Assembly (NCBI GenBank): GCA_016795465.1
Contig: JAEUHK010000073.1
Coordinates: forward strand, 16,992 to 80,991
Length of the DNA: 64,000 bases
From: Verrucomicrobiaceae bacterium
GTDB taxonomy: Bacteria; Verrucomicrobiota; Verrucomicrobiia; Verrucomicrobiales; Verrucomicrobiaceae
Reading direction: 5' to 3'
A program made the translations under genes and the position numbers. Below the pieces are notes generated by a model, which saw nothing but the letters and a program-made list of their open reading frames with translations, had not been told where the DNA came from and made no database searches. This document shows, in pieces, positions 25,809 through 34,251 of this stretch (within the stretch, counting starts at the first letter, position 1; each line of letters starts with the position of its first letter).

Positions 25809-28019
25809 ATGCCGTCCACGCCATCTTCCACAACCACCGCCCTGCTCGCCCAGCTCGCCGCCATCACCGGCAGCGAATACGATCACGAGCGTGCCCTGAT
25901 TGCCGTGCAGAATTCGGTCAAGCGCGACGGCGATTCGCTCTCAAAGCTCGTCGCGGCGGCGGCGGAGGTTTACATGCATGTCACACCGGTCCGGCTGCCA
26001 CTGGCCGAGGTAGTGTGGCGGGCGCATCACGACATGCCGGTGGTGATCTGGAGCGCCAAAGAGTCACGCTGGATCGTCATCACCTTCGCTGGCTGGTTCC
26101 GCCTGCGTATCGCGGACGGGGATCATCCCACACACCGGGTCACCCTCAGCCGCGGCGAGCTCGTGCAGCTCCTCGGGCTCAAGAGTGTGAATGACGTCGT
26201 CGAGGCCGGCATCGTGCACCCGGAACGCCCCGCGCATGACATGAGTGTGCATGCCGCAGTGGCTCAGGAGGCACACACGCATGGCGAAGAACATGGAAAC
26301 GGTCATGGTCATGGCCACGCAATGCATGTCAGCCCGGAGCGGCGCTTCTTCCGCCTTCTCAAGGCCGAGCGCGGTGACATCGTCACGCTGCTCATCTTCT
26401 CGGTGTTTTCAGGCCTGCTCTACCTCGCGGCGCCGCTCGCGGTGGATGCGGTGGTGAGCAATCTGGCCTTTGGCGGGCAATCGCAGCCGTATGTGCAGGC
26501 GATCGTGATCCTCGCCGTCGCGCTTTTTGGCGCGCTGGCGCTGCAGGCGGTGGTCAGCGGGTTTCAGTATTACATCTCCGATATCATCCAGCGCCGCATC
26601 TTTGTGCGCACGGCGGCGGATCTCGCGTATCGCCTGCCGCGTGTGAAAGCGGAAGCGCTCGATGATGTGCACGCGCCGGAGCTGGTGAACCGCTTCCTCG
26701 ATGTCGTCACCGCGCAGAAGAGCACCTCGCTGCTGCTGCTCGATGGCATCAACCTCGTCTTTGGCAGCCTCATCGGGATGCTGCTGCTCGCTTTGTATCA
26801 TCCGGTGCTGCTGTTGTTCGTCGGTGTGCTGCTCGTGCTCATCATTGTGATCACCTGGCTGCTCGGACGCGGCGCGGTGGACACCTCCATCGCCGAGTCA
26901 CGCATGAAATACGATGTGGTGAACTGGTTTGAGGAAATCGCCGCGTTCCCCTTCCTCTTCAAAGGCCCCGGCGGCTACGACATGGCCTACGAACGGGCCA
27001 ACCAGCTCTCCACCGAGTATTTGCGCCGACGCGGGAGCCACTTCCGCATCGTCATGCGGCAGATGATCGGCCTGCTGGTGCTGAGTGTGTTCGCCAGTGC
27101 CACGCTGCTCGTGCTCGGCGGATGGTTGGTGGTGAGCCAGCAGATCACCTTGGGCCAGCTCGTGGCATCGGAGCTCATCATGGGCAGCATCGTGGCTGCT
27201 TTGGCGAAGATGGGCAAAAAACTCGAGGCTTGGTATGACGCCATGGCTGCGATGGACAAGCTGGGACACATCTTTGACCTCGAAATCGAGCGCGAGGACG
27301 GCGAGCAGCCCGCGAGTCGTGAAGGCGGCGCGGAGGTGCGCGGCTGCGACCTCGCTTTTGGCTACCACGAGCCGCTTTTCGCGAAAAAGACCTTCACCAT
27401 CCCCTCCGGCAGCCGCGCGGCCATCGTCGGCCCGCATGGCTCGGGAACGAGTTCGCTGCTCGACATCCTTTTTGGCCTTCGTCAGCCTTTGGAGGGCCAT
27501 GTGAGCATCGACGACCTCGATTTGCGCAGTTGGTATCTCGAAGCCTTGCGTGAGAGCGTCATGCTGCTGCGTCGCGATGAAATCGTGGATGGCAGTGTCA
27601 TCGAAAACCTTCGCCTGGGCCGCGTCGATGTCGGTTTGGATGAAATCCGCAGCGCTTTGGAGCGCGTGGGTCTGCTCGATGTGCTGCTGCATCGCCCCGA
27701 GGGCCTCAATTTGCGTCTGAAGGTCGGCGGCGCGCCGCTGAGCGGCAATCAGCGCACGCGATTGCTGCTCGCCCGCGCTTTGGTGCAGCGTCCGCGGCTT
27801 CTGTTGATCGATGAGCTCTTCGACAGCCTTGATGACGAGTCCTTCAAGCTCCTCGAAACCGCGATCCTCGACCCCTCGCTCACCTGGACTGTCATCCTCG
27901 CCACCCGCGATCACGATGTCACGAAGCGCTGCGATCAGATCATCGAGCTCGCGCCCTGTCATTTGAATGACGGTACGTCCTCCGAATCGGAAACTCAACG
28001 CCTGCAAAACCGCTCATGA
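25809..28019 (+). CDS. ABC transporter permease-ATPase (type I secretion-like) with altered Walker A
   Basis: 736 codons. N-terminal region (about 1-155) without a C39 peptidase signature. A His-rich linker follows (HTHGEEHGNGHGHGH, about 158-174). Then come five to six transmembrane helices (about 190-470) and an ATPase domain (about 505-720). Walker A reads GPHGSGTS: the invariant Lys is Thr547. The signature is LSGNQ (usual LSGGQ). Walker B LLLIDEL (Asp668, Glu669) is intact. Either the ATPase is inactive or very weak, or the lysine role is taken over. It overlaps the HlyD-like gene by 4 bp and forms an operon with it and the TolC-like gene, so export to the outside is the likely role; substrate unknown. 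The His-rich linker hints at metal. Confidence 0.88.
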   Translation: MPSTPSSTTTALLAQLAAITGSEYDHERALIAVQNSVKRDGDSLSKLVAAAAEVYMHVTPVRLPLAEVVWRAHHDMPVVIWSAKESRWIVITFAGWFRLRIADGDHPTHRVTLSRGELVQLLGLKSVNDVVEAGIVHPERPAHDMSVHAAVAQEAHTHGEEHGNGHGHGHAMHVSPERRFFRLLKAERGDIVTLLIFSVFSGLLYLAAPLAVDAVVSNLAFGGQSQPYVQAIVILAVALFGALALQAVVSGFQYYISDIIQRRIFVRTAADLAYRLPRVKAEALDDVHAPELVNRFLDVVTAQKSTSLLLLDGINLVFGSLIGMLLLALYHPVLLLFVGVLLVLIIVITWLLGRGAVDTSIAESRMKYDVVNWFEEIAAFPFLFKGPGGYDMAYERANQLSTEYLRRRGSHFRIVMRQMIGLLVLSVFASATLLVLGGWLVVSQQITLGQLVASELIMGSIVAALAKMGKKLEAWYDAMAAMDKLGHIFDLEIEREDGEQPASREGGAEVRGCDLAFGYHEPLFAKKTFTIPSGSRAAIVGPHGSGTSSLLDILFGLRQPLEGHVSIDDLDLRSWYLEALRESVMLLRRDEIVDGSVIENLRLGRVDVGLDEIRSALERVGLLDVLLHRPEGLNLRLKVGGAPLSGNQRTRLLLARALVQRPRLLLIDELFDSLDDESFKLLETAILDPSLTWTVILATRDHDVTKRCDQIIELAPCHLNDGTSSESETQRLQNRS

Positions 28020-29299
28020 GCCAAGCCACCACCTACTCCGCGCCTCCGCTGCCTGCGCTGAGCCTCGCTGGTTCAGCGAAATTCACGCGCATCTTCAGCC
28101 GCCTGCTGCTGGTCGGCTTCATCGCTTTCGTCGTCGGCATTCTGTTTCTGCCGTGGCGACAGTTTGTGTCTGGAGCCGGACGCGTGATCGCCTTCAATCC
28201 GCTGGATCGTCGCATCAACATCGAGGCGCAGGTCGCCGGCCGCGTGAAGCATCTCCACGTTGTCGAAGGTCAGCGCGTGAAGAAGGGCGAACTGATCATC
28301 GAGATCCAGGACAACGACCCGAACCTCCTCAACAACCTCAAGGCACAGCGCGAGGCCATCGAAAGCCGCCGCGACTTCGCGAATGGCCGCGTCGAATCGC
28401 TCACCGCGCAGATCACGCAGCAGGAACTCGCCAAAGCGCAGGCCATTGATGGTGCGCAGCAGCGTGTCGCCGCCGCGAAGATCGCCGCGGAGACCTCGCA
28501 GTTGAACTACAACCGCACGAAGGACCTCTTTGAGAAGAAACTCGAGTCGCAGCGCAATTTCGAACTCGCCACGCTCTCTCGCGACTCGACCATCGCCGAG
28601 CTGAAGTCCGCCGAGGCCGCGCTGAAGCGCACCAGCAACGATTTCGATGCCACCATCGCCTCCACGCATGCCTCGAAAGGCACCGCCTTGAGCGAAGTGG
28701 CCACCGCCGAGCGCGATCTCTCGGCCATCGACATCCAGATCAATCAAAACCTCCGTCAGGTCGTCGAATCGCCGCGCGATGGCATCGTGCTGAATGTCGC
28801 CGCCACGGATGGCACCTACTTGAGGCCCGGATCGCTCATCTGTGTCATCATTCCCGAAACCGACAGCCGCTTTGTCGAGATCATGGTCGATGGCAATGAC
28901 ATGCCGCTCATCCAGCCGCGCAAAGATGGCCAGCCCGGCAGCCCGGTGCGTCTCGCCTTTGAAGGCTGGCCTGCGGTGCAGATGATCGGCTGGCCGCAGC
29001 TCGCCATCGGCACCTTTGGCGGCGAAGTCGTCTTCGTCGATGCCACCGATGACGGCACTGGCAAGTTCCGCGTCGTCGTCGGTCCCGCCGATGACATCGT
29101 CGATCGTGGCGATGGCAAAGGCCCCGTCACCGTCGGCTGGCCTGACAAAGACCGCTGGCTCCGTCAGGGTGCCCGTGCGAATGCGTGGGTCATGCTGAAC
29201 CAGGTCCCGCTCTGGTTTGAACTCTGGCGTCAAATCAACGGCTTCCCGCCCGTGGTCAGCGACAAGGACGGCAAACTCGACCCGACCAAGAAATCATGA
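28016..29299 (+). CDS. HlyD-family periplasmic adaptor (membrane fusion protein)
   Basis: 427 codons. A single transmembrane helix (about 28-52) follows a short cytoplasmic tail. The first half of a biotinyl-lipoyl domain (INIEAQVAGRVKHLHVVEGQRVKKGELIIEI) is followed by a long coiled-coil hairpin (about 105-240, rich in Ala/Glu/Gln/Lys). The second lipoyl half (VVESPRDGIVLNVAATDGTYLRPG) and a beta-barrel domain complete it. The architecture is that of a type I secretion or efflux adaptor linking the inner-membrane transporter to an outer-membrane channel. It is translationally coupled at both ends: it overlaps the ABC gene (ATGA) and the TolC-like gene (ATGA). Confidence 0.93.
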   Translation: MSQATTYSAPPLPALSLAGSAKFTRIFSRLLLVGFIAFVVGILFLPWRQFVSGAGRVIAFNPLDRRINIEAQVAGRVKHLHVVEGQRVKKGELIIEIQDNDPNLLNNLKAQREAIESRRDFANGRVESLTAQITQQELAKAQAIDGAQQRVAAAKIAAETSQLNYNRTKDLFEKKLESQRNFELATLSRDSTIAELKSAEAALKRTSNDFDATIASTHASKGTALSEVATAERDLSAIDIQINQNLRQVVESPRDGIVLNVAATDGTYLRPGSLICVIIPETDSRFVEIMVDGNDMPLIQPRKDGQPGSPVRLAFEGWPAVQMIGWPQLAIGTFGGEVVFVDATDDGTGKFRVVVGPADDIVDRGDGKGPVTVGWPDKDRWLRQGARANAWVMLNQVPLWFELWRQINGFPPVVSDKDGKLDPTKKS

Positions 29300-30825
29300 T
29301 CAGAATGACTCACGCAAAGGCGCAAAGGCGCAAAGAATCCCAGGTTCAGGGCCTTTGCGCCTTTGCGCCTTTGCGTGAGACTTCATTCCTCTCTCGCAGC
29401 GCCGTCTTGCTGCTCCTCATTTTCCAATTTTCAGTTTTCAGTTCTCAATTTTCAATCCTGAGCGCTGCCGAGAAGCCCAAAACGCTTCTCCTTCAAGAAG
29501 TCCTCGCTTCCGTTCAATCCCAGTATCCGCCCTATCTTGCCGCTCTGATCGAACAAGACATCGCGAACGGCCGCGTGAGGCAGGCGCAGGGGGCCTTTGA
29601 CCTCAATTTGAATGCGGGCGGCACGATGAACCTCGCGGGCTACTACGATGGACGCACGGGTTACGCGATGCTGGAGCAGCCGCTGCCGTTTTGGGGTGGC
29701 AGCGTGTATGGCGGCTACCGTTTGAGCAGCGGCTTCCTGCCGAACTACAACAAGGATCGCACCGGCGTCGATGGCGAGGGCGTGCTCGGCTTTCGCATCC
29801 CGCTGCTGCGCGATGGCACCATCGACCGTCGCCGCGCTTCGCTCTGGCAGGCGCAGATCGACCAGGAACTCGCCGACCCGATCATCCTGCGCCAATACCT
29901 CGACTTCATCCGCGCCGCGACGATCAGCTACTACACGTGGGTCGCCAGCGGACAGCGCCTCGCGCTCACCGAGGAACTCTTTCGCATCGCCAAAGACCGC
30001 GACAGCGCCATCGCCGAGCAGGTCAAAAAAGGCGCGAGCGCTCCCATCGTGCAGATCGACAACCAGCGCCTCGTTGTCAGCCGCGAAATCGCCACCGTGC
30101 AGGCTTTGCGACGCTTCCAGGCCGCTGCGATCGAGCTTTCGCTCTTCTTCCGCACCAAGGACAAAGCCGAGCCCATCATCGCCGAACGAAATCGCGTGCC
30201 GAAAGCCTTCCCCCCGCATCCGCGCCTCGATGAAAGCCAGCTCACGGCCGACATCGCCAAAGCGGCTGTGTTTCGCCCCGAAATCCGCCGCATTGAGCTG
30301 CTCGTTCAAAAAGTCGAAATCGACCGCAAGCTCGCGAAGAACAATTTGCTGCCGAATCTCGATGTCGGCGTGGAAGCAGGTCAATTCTTCGGCGGCAATC
30401 GGCCACGCGACATCGAGCAAAACGAGATCGAGGCCAAAATGGAGTTCAAACTGCCCCTGCAACGTCGCGAGGCCCAGGGCCGCGTGGATATCGCCGATGC
30501 CACCATCGAGCGCCTCAACAACGACAAGCGTTTCGCCCGCGACCGCATCACCGCCGACGTGCGCGACGCCTACAGCGCCCTCATCGCCGCCTATGACGCG
30601 CTCAAGATGACGCGCAAAAACGTCGAACTCGCCCGCCAGCTTGAAAAAGCCGAAAACGAGCGCCTCAAGCAAGGTGCGACGGATTTGCTCGCCCTTCAAA
30701 TCCGCGAACAAGCTACCTTCGACGCCCAAGTCCTCGAAGTCGAAGCTCAGGCCGACTACTTCCGTGCCCAGGCAAACTACCGCGCTGCGATTGCGGCGGA
30801 CGCGCCGAGCAAGTTGACGCGTTGA
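29296..30825 (+). CDS. TolC-like outer-membrane efflux protein with palindrome-derived N-terminus
   Basis: 509 codons. Residues about 70-500 show the duplicated helical-barrel pattern of the OEP family (RQYLDFIRAATISYYTWVA, RDAYSALIAAYDALKMTRKNVELARQLEKAENER). The start ATG overlaps the HlyD stop. Codons 5-28 are the translation of a perfect palindromic repeat (29309-29379), and only after it comes the hydrophobic export signal (about 34-57: SAVLLLLIFQF...). The insertion is in frame and has moved the signal peptide away from the start, so either a long n-region is tolerated or translation starts downstream at a non-ATG codon. Third gene of the exporter operon. Confidence 0.9.
   Translation: MIRMTHAKAQRRKESQVQGLCAFAPLRETSFLSRSAVLLLLIFQFSVFSSQFSILSAAEKPKTLLLQEVLASVQSQYPPYLAALIEQDIANGRVRQAQGAFDLNLNAGGTMNLAGYYDGRTGYAMLEQPLPFWGGSVYGGYRLSSGFLPNYNKDRTGVDGEGVLGFRIPLLRDGTIDRRRASLWQAQIDQELADPIILRQYLDFIRAATISYYTWVASGQRLALTEELFRIAKDRDSAIAEQVKKGASAPIVQIDNQRLVVSREIATVQALRRFQAAAIELSLFFRTKDKAEPIIAERNRVPKAFPPHPRLDESQLTADIAKAAVFRPEIRRIELLVQKVEIDRKLAKNNLLPNLDVGVEAGQFFGGNRPRDIEQNEIEAKMEFKLPLQRREAQGRVDIADATIERLNNDKRFARDRITADVRDAYSALIAAYDALKMTRKNVELARQLEKAENERLKQGATDLLALQIREQATFDAQVLEVEAQADYFRAQANYRAAIAADAPSKLTR
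29309..29379. repeat. 27-bp perfect inverted repeat inside the TolC-like gene
   Basis: Arms 29309-29335 and 29353-29379 are perfectly complementary, with a 17-nt loop. Each arm contains the 9-mer GCAAAGGCG-type unit repeated. It lies within the first 28 codons of the TolC-like gene and is read through in frame. Confidence 0.85.
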
Positions 30826-30831
30826 CGTGCA

Positions 30832-31200
30832 TCACTTGATGGAGTCAAACACGTTTCGGATGATTGTGTAGGCACCGTAAAAAGTGCATAAGAGGAAAAG
30901 CAAAAGCAGGGTGCAGCCAAACTTCCGCGAGAACCACTCCTTGAGGCTCTCCCTCTGCAACTCGCCAAGTTCTCCATCCGAGATAACCTGAAATACAACG
31001 GACCCGAGCGAGTTTGGATTTTTCTCTTCGGTGACATAGTGCTCGACTCGCCCAACACCCCTCTCCGACAGCGCGCGAATGTCTTCCGAGAGCTTTAGCA
31101 GGTCAGGCGATGTGGCGAGAATGACCGCATTCTTAAACCCGGGATGTCCGGACTCCGTCCTCAAAACGTAACGATTTCTTGGGGGAGTCTGCTCGATCAT
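30832..31200 (-). CDS. Small hypothetical protein with one C-terminal membrane helix
   Basis: 122 codons. The first 90 residues are soluble and mixed (RYVLRTESGHPGFKNAVILATSPDLLKLSEDIRALSERGVGRVEHYV), followed by a basic stretch and one strong hydrophobic helix near the end (CTLLLLFLLCTFYGAYTII). This resembles a tail-anchored protein. No family recognised. The gene is convergent with the TolC-like gene (6-bp gap). Its base composition is noticeably less GC-rich than its neighbours, which may mean recent acquisition. Small inverted repeats lie just upstream of its start (31205-31337). Confidence 0.6.
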   Translation of the reverse strand: MIEQTPPRNRYVLRTESGHPGFKNAVILATSPDLLKLSEDIRALSERGVGRVEHYVTEEKNPNSLGSVVFQVISDGELGELQRESLKEWFSRKFGCTLLLLFLLCTFYGAYTIIRNVFDSIK

Positions 31201-31204
31201 GTGG

Positions 31205-31337
31205 ATTGAGTTAAAGTTAGTTCGTTTCTACAGATGCTGGTGGGGCAAGAATGACACGCTAACTCAATTTGGCTCTCGCATTTTCCAGCAGATTCAGGGA
31301 GGCCGGCAGATCACCCAGAAAAGAAATCTGCTGGAAA
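31205..31337. repeat. Two nested short inverted repeats
   Basis: ATTGAGTTA (31205-31213) pairs with TAACTCAAT (31260-31268). TTTCCAGCAGATT (31282-31294) pairs with AATCTGCTGGAAA (31325-31337), perfect over 13 bp. Both lie in the 234-bp space between the small hypothetical gene and the outer-membrane protein, which otherwise contains dyad site 2. They may be remnants of a small element or terminator-like stems. Confidence 0.4.
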
Positions 31338-31378
31338 CCACCTGTCATGGTTAGGCCCCGTAATGCCGCCTCTCGCGT

Positions 31379-31420
31379 CTCAGCCGTTCGCTGATGGCGG
31401 GATCGCATGAGGCGTGAATG
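31379..31420 (+). promoter_or_regulatory. 17-bp dyad and downstream element (site 2)
   Basis: CTCAGCCGTTCGCTGAT (31379-31395), followed 22 bases after the CTGA by AATG (31417-31420), at the position where other sites have ATTG. It lies 40 bp before the ATG of the outer-membrane protein that heads the kinase/regulator operon, so it is an autoregulation candidate. Confidence 0.55.
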
Positions 31421-31434
31421 ATGCCATTCCCCCC

Positions 31435-32343
31435 ATGAAAAACCCTCTCTCCATCCTATCGGCTCTGTTTTGCGCCTCCACGCTGACTTTGTCGGCACAA
31501 ACCACGACGGAAACCACCACCACGCGCTCCGTGGATCTCATTGACCCGGCGGCGTTCGGGTTTGGGAGGCCGGGGTACATGGTGGACACGACGTTCATCG
31601 ACACGCAGGACTTTGCGAACCGTCCGGGCGGGCTCGATTTCATGGAAGTGCGCACGATTCTGCCGTTGTGGACGAAGAAGGTGAACGCGCTGCGCATCAG
31701 CGCCTCGCTGAGCTACAATTTGAGCGAGTTGGACTTCAACGGCTTCCTCGGGCTGCAACGCGAGACGCTGCACACGCTGGAGGCGCAGGTGAGTTTGTTT
31801 TGGCGGCCGGAGCAGTCGAAATGGTGGGGACTGGGTTTCTTCACACCGGGGCTCGGCACGGATTTCCAAGGGTTGTCGTGGGATGACTTCGAGGTCTCGG
31901 GCCTTGGATTGCTTTGCTATCGCTTCACGGACACGTTCAGCCTCGCGGGCGGTTTCTTTGCGCAGTATGGCGCTCAAGAGGGCATGATCGTGCCGGCGCT
32001 GGGTTTCATCTGGAAGCCGGACCCGTTCATCGTGCAGGTGACGCCGCCGTTTGTCGTGCTCGGCTGGCGGGCGACGGATCGCGTGACGCTGAGCCTCAGC
32101 GCCTACCCGAGCGGTGGCTCGTGGGATGTGGAGGACCCGGCGGTGAATCGCGTGGAGCTCAATGGCTGGCAAACGGCCGCGTCGGTGATCTACCAGGCCA
32201 CGGACCGCTTTTCCGTCTCGCTGCGTGCCGGTATGAATATCGGCGGAGAGCTTGAGTTGCGCGACGGGAACAACAATGTGCTGGCGAATGAAACGCTGGA
32301 GTCGGCACCCTTCGGGGCGCTGAACCTGCGCTGGCAGTTTTGA
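31435..32343 (+). CDS. Outer-membrane beta-barrel protein (DUF6268-like)
   Basis: 302 codons. The ATG at 31435 gives the signal peptide MKNPLSILSALFCASTLTLSAQ; an ATG 21 nt upstream is less likely. The mature part consists of alternating amphipathic strands (RISASLSYNLSELDF, FSLAGGFFAQYGAQEG, RFSVSLRAGMNIGGELELRDG) and ends with the aromatic strand APFGALNLRWQF, a typical C-terminal outer-membrane insertion signal. Similar in plan to DUF6268 proteins. It is 18 bp upstream of the PAS kinase and probably co-transcribed, so it may belong to the signalling unit or simply be its first target. Confidence 0.8.
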   Translation: MKNPLSILSALFCASTLTLSAQTTTETTTTRSVDLIDPAAFGFGRPGYMVDTTFIDTQDFANRPGGLDFMEVRTILPLWTKKVNALRISASLSYNLSELDFNGFLGLQRETLHTLEAQVSLFWRPEQSKWWGLGFFTPGLGTDFQGLSWDDFEVSGLGLLCYRFTDTFSLAGGFFAQYGAQEGMIVPALGFIWKPDPFIVQVTPPFVVLGWRATDRVTLSLSAYPSGGSWDVEDPAVNRVELNGWQTAASVIYQATDRFSVSLRAGMNIGGELELRDGNNNVLANETLESAPFGALNLRWQF

Positions 32344-32361
32344 TCCCGTTTTGATGCTCGC

Positions 32362-34251
32362 ATGACTCCACCCCTTCCAGATGAGGCCCGCTTCCGACTG
32401 CTCGTCGAGAACATCGGCGATGTGCTTTGGTTCAAGGAGCTGAATCCCGCACGCTTCACCTATGTGAGCCCTGCGTTTGAGCGCATCTGGGGTCGCAGTG
32501 TGGCGGAGTTGCAGCGGAAACCGGGCCTGTGGGAGGAGGGCATTCATCCGGAGGACCGGCCTGCGGTTCGTCAGGCGCTGCGGGCGTGGTTCAGCGGCGA
32601 AAAAGCGGACTACGAGGTGCATTACCGCGTCATCGGCCAAAAGGGTGAGGTGAGGTGGCTGGCGGATCGTGGCATCATTTTGGGCCGCAAGAACGGCAAG
32701 CCCTACCAGATCGGTGGCATCGCGCGTGACATCACCGAACGCGAGGCCGCGGATGCCTCGCGCAAACGCCTCGCTGCTGTGGTGGAGAACTCCGACGACG
32801 CCATCATCACGCTCGATCTCGATGGCGTGATCCAGACCTGGAATGCCGGTGCGGAGCGCATCTTCCAATACACCGCGAAAGAGGCGGTGGGACGCAATGT
32901 GGGCTTCTTGCGACCGCTGGAGGCGGCGGATGATGAGGCCGTTTTTCGTCGTCACATCCGGCAAGGCAAACGCATCGACCACTACGAGACGCATCGCGTG
33001 CGCAAGGATGGTCGCGTGATCGACATCTCCGTGTCGATCTCGCCTTTGAACGACTCCGCCGGACGCATCACCGGCTTCTCGAAGATCTCGCGTGACATCA
33101 CGCAGCGGAATGTGGATCGGCGCATGTTTCATCAATTGCTCGAGTCCGCGCCGGACGGCTTCGTCATTCTAAATGCCGAGGGCATCGTGCGCATGGCCAA
33201 TGCACGCACGGAGGTTCTCTTTGGCCTGCCACGGAAGAAAATCATCGGCGCTCCCTTTGAAGCGCTGCTGCCTGCGGAGGACCGCCATCGCTTCACGGCA
33301 TGCCGTCGCGAGTTTTTGCGGCAACCGGGCCGCTCGGAGAAATTTCGCGGCATGCATCTGAATGGCGTGCGACGTCGCAGCGGGCCGTTTCCGATGGAAA
33401 TCAGCCTCAGCCAGGTGGAGACGCCGGAAGGTCCGCTCATCATCATCGACATCACGGACATCACCGAACGCAAGGAGGCCGAGCAGACCATCCGCGAGCT
33501 GAATGCGGAGCTCGAACAACGCGTGCAGGAGCGCACCGCCGCGCTCACCGAGCAGATCGCCGCGCGGCTTCGTCTTGAAGAAGAGCTTCTCAACATCAGC
33601 GAGCGCGAGCAGCGCCGCATTGGTCAGGATTTGCACGATGATCTCGGCCAGCAGCTCGCCGGTGCATGGATGATGGCCGATGTGCTGCAGCGCACGTTGG
33701 AGGCCGACCAATCGCCGCGTCATGCCGAGGCCAAAAAGATCGGCGGCCTGCTGCAAAAGGCTCTCGCGCACACGCGTGGCCTCGCCCGCGGTTTGCATCC
33801 CGTCGCGCCGGAGCAGGGTGGCTTTGCGAAGGCGCTCGAAACGCTCGCCGCGCAGTCTGGCGAGCTGTTTCGCGTGAAGTGCCTCTTTGAATGCGAGGAG
33901 GCGCCGCCCATCGACGACGAGGCCATCAGCACGCATCTCTACCGCATCGCGCAGGAGGCCGTGAGCAATGCCGTGAAGCACGGCGCGGCCAAAAAAGTGC
34001 GCATCCAGCTCACGTGTGCCGCCCTGACCATCACCGATGATGGCAGCGGCCTGCGCGAGCCTTTGCAGAGCGAAGGCATGGGCATGCGCATCATGCGCTA
34101 CCGTGCCGAGATGGCCGGCGGCACGCTCAGCGTGCGCAACGGCCGCAAAGGTGTCATTGTCACCTGCCAGTTTCACCCCACGACTCACCATGCCGAAAAA
34201 ACAGCCGCCAAACGACGCGCCCGCCAAAAAGCGCGTCCTCATCGTCGATGA
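32362..34251 (+). CDS. Cytoplasmic PAS-PAS-PAS sensor histidine kinase (NarL-partner class)
   Basis: 629 codons without membrane helices. Three PAS domains: about 8-130 (VSPAFERIWGRSVAEL), about 133-250 (DAIITLDLDGVIQTWNAGAERIF) and about 255-375 (GFVILNAEGIVRMANARTEVLF). A coiled coil (375-410) leads to a HisKA_3 dimerisation domain with His425 in GQDLHDDLGQQLAG. The ATPase domain shows EAVSNAVKHG and the compact GMGMRIMRYRAEMAGG. HisKA_3 kinases pair with NarL/FixJ-type regulators, and one follows directly. No haem or flavin motif can be assigned to the PAS domains, so the cue is unknown; redox or starvation is plausible from the target set. The last 62 bp overlap the regulator gene. Confidence 0.92.
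   Translation: MTPPLPDEARFRLLVENIGDVLWFKELNPARFTYVSPAFERIWGRSVAELQRKPGLWEEGIHPEDRPAVRQALRAWFSGEKADYEVHYRVIGQKGEVRWLADRGIILGRKNGKPYQIGGIARDITEREAADASRKRLAAVVENSDDAIITLDLDGVIQTWNAGAERIFQYTAKEAVGRNVGFLRPLEAADDEAVFRRHIRQGKRIDHYETHRVRKDGRVIDISVSISPLNDSAGRITGFSKISRDITQRNVDRRMFHQLLESAPDGFVILNAEGIVRMANARTEVLFGLPRKKIIGAPFEALLPAEDRHRFTACRREFLRQPGRSEKFRGMHLNGVRRRSGPFPMEISLSQVETPEGPLIIIDITDITERKEAEQTIRELNAELEQRVQERTAALTEQIAARLRLEEELLNISEREQRRIGQDLHDDLGQQLAGAWMMADVLQRTLEADQSPRHAEAKKIGGLLQKALAHTRGLARGLHPVAPEQGGFAKALETLAAQSGELFRVKCLFECEEAPPIDDEAISTHLYRIAQEAVSNAVKHGAAKKVRIQLTCAALTITDDGSGLREPLQSEGMGMRIMRYRAEMAGGTLSVRNGRKGVIVTCQFHPTTHHAEKTAAKRRARQKARPHRR

Noticed and set aside
29401..29460. TTTTCAGTTTTCAG-like short tandem pattern
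   Set aside because: Low-complexity coding of the hydrophobic signal region of the TolC-like protein; no clear repeat unit beyond that.
31259..31498. 79-codon minus-strand frame
   Set aside because: Runs over an inverted repeat, dyad site 2 and the start of the outer-membrane protein gene; no motif or ribosome site.
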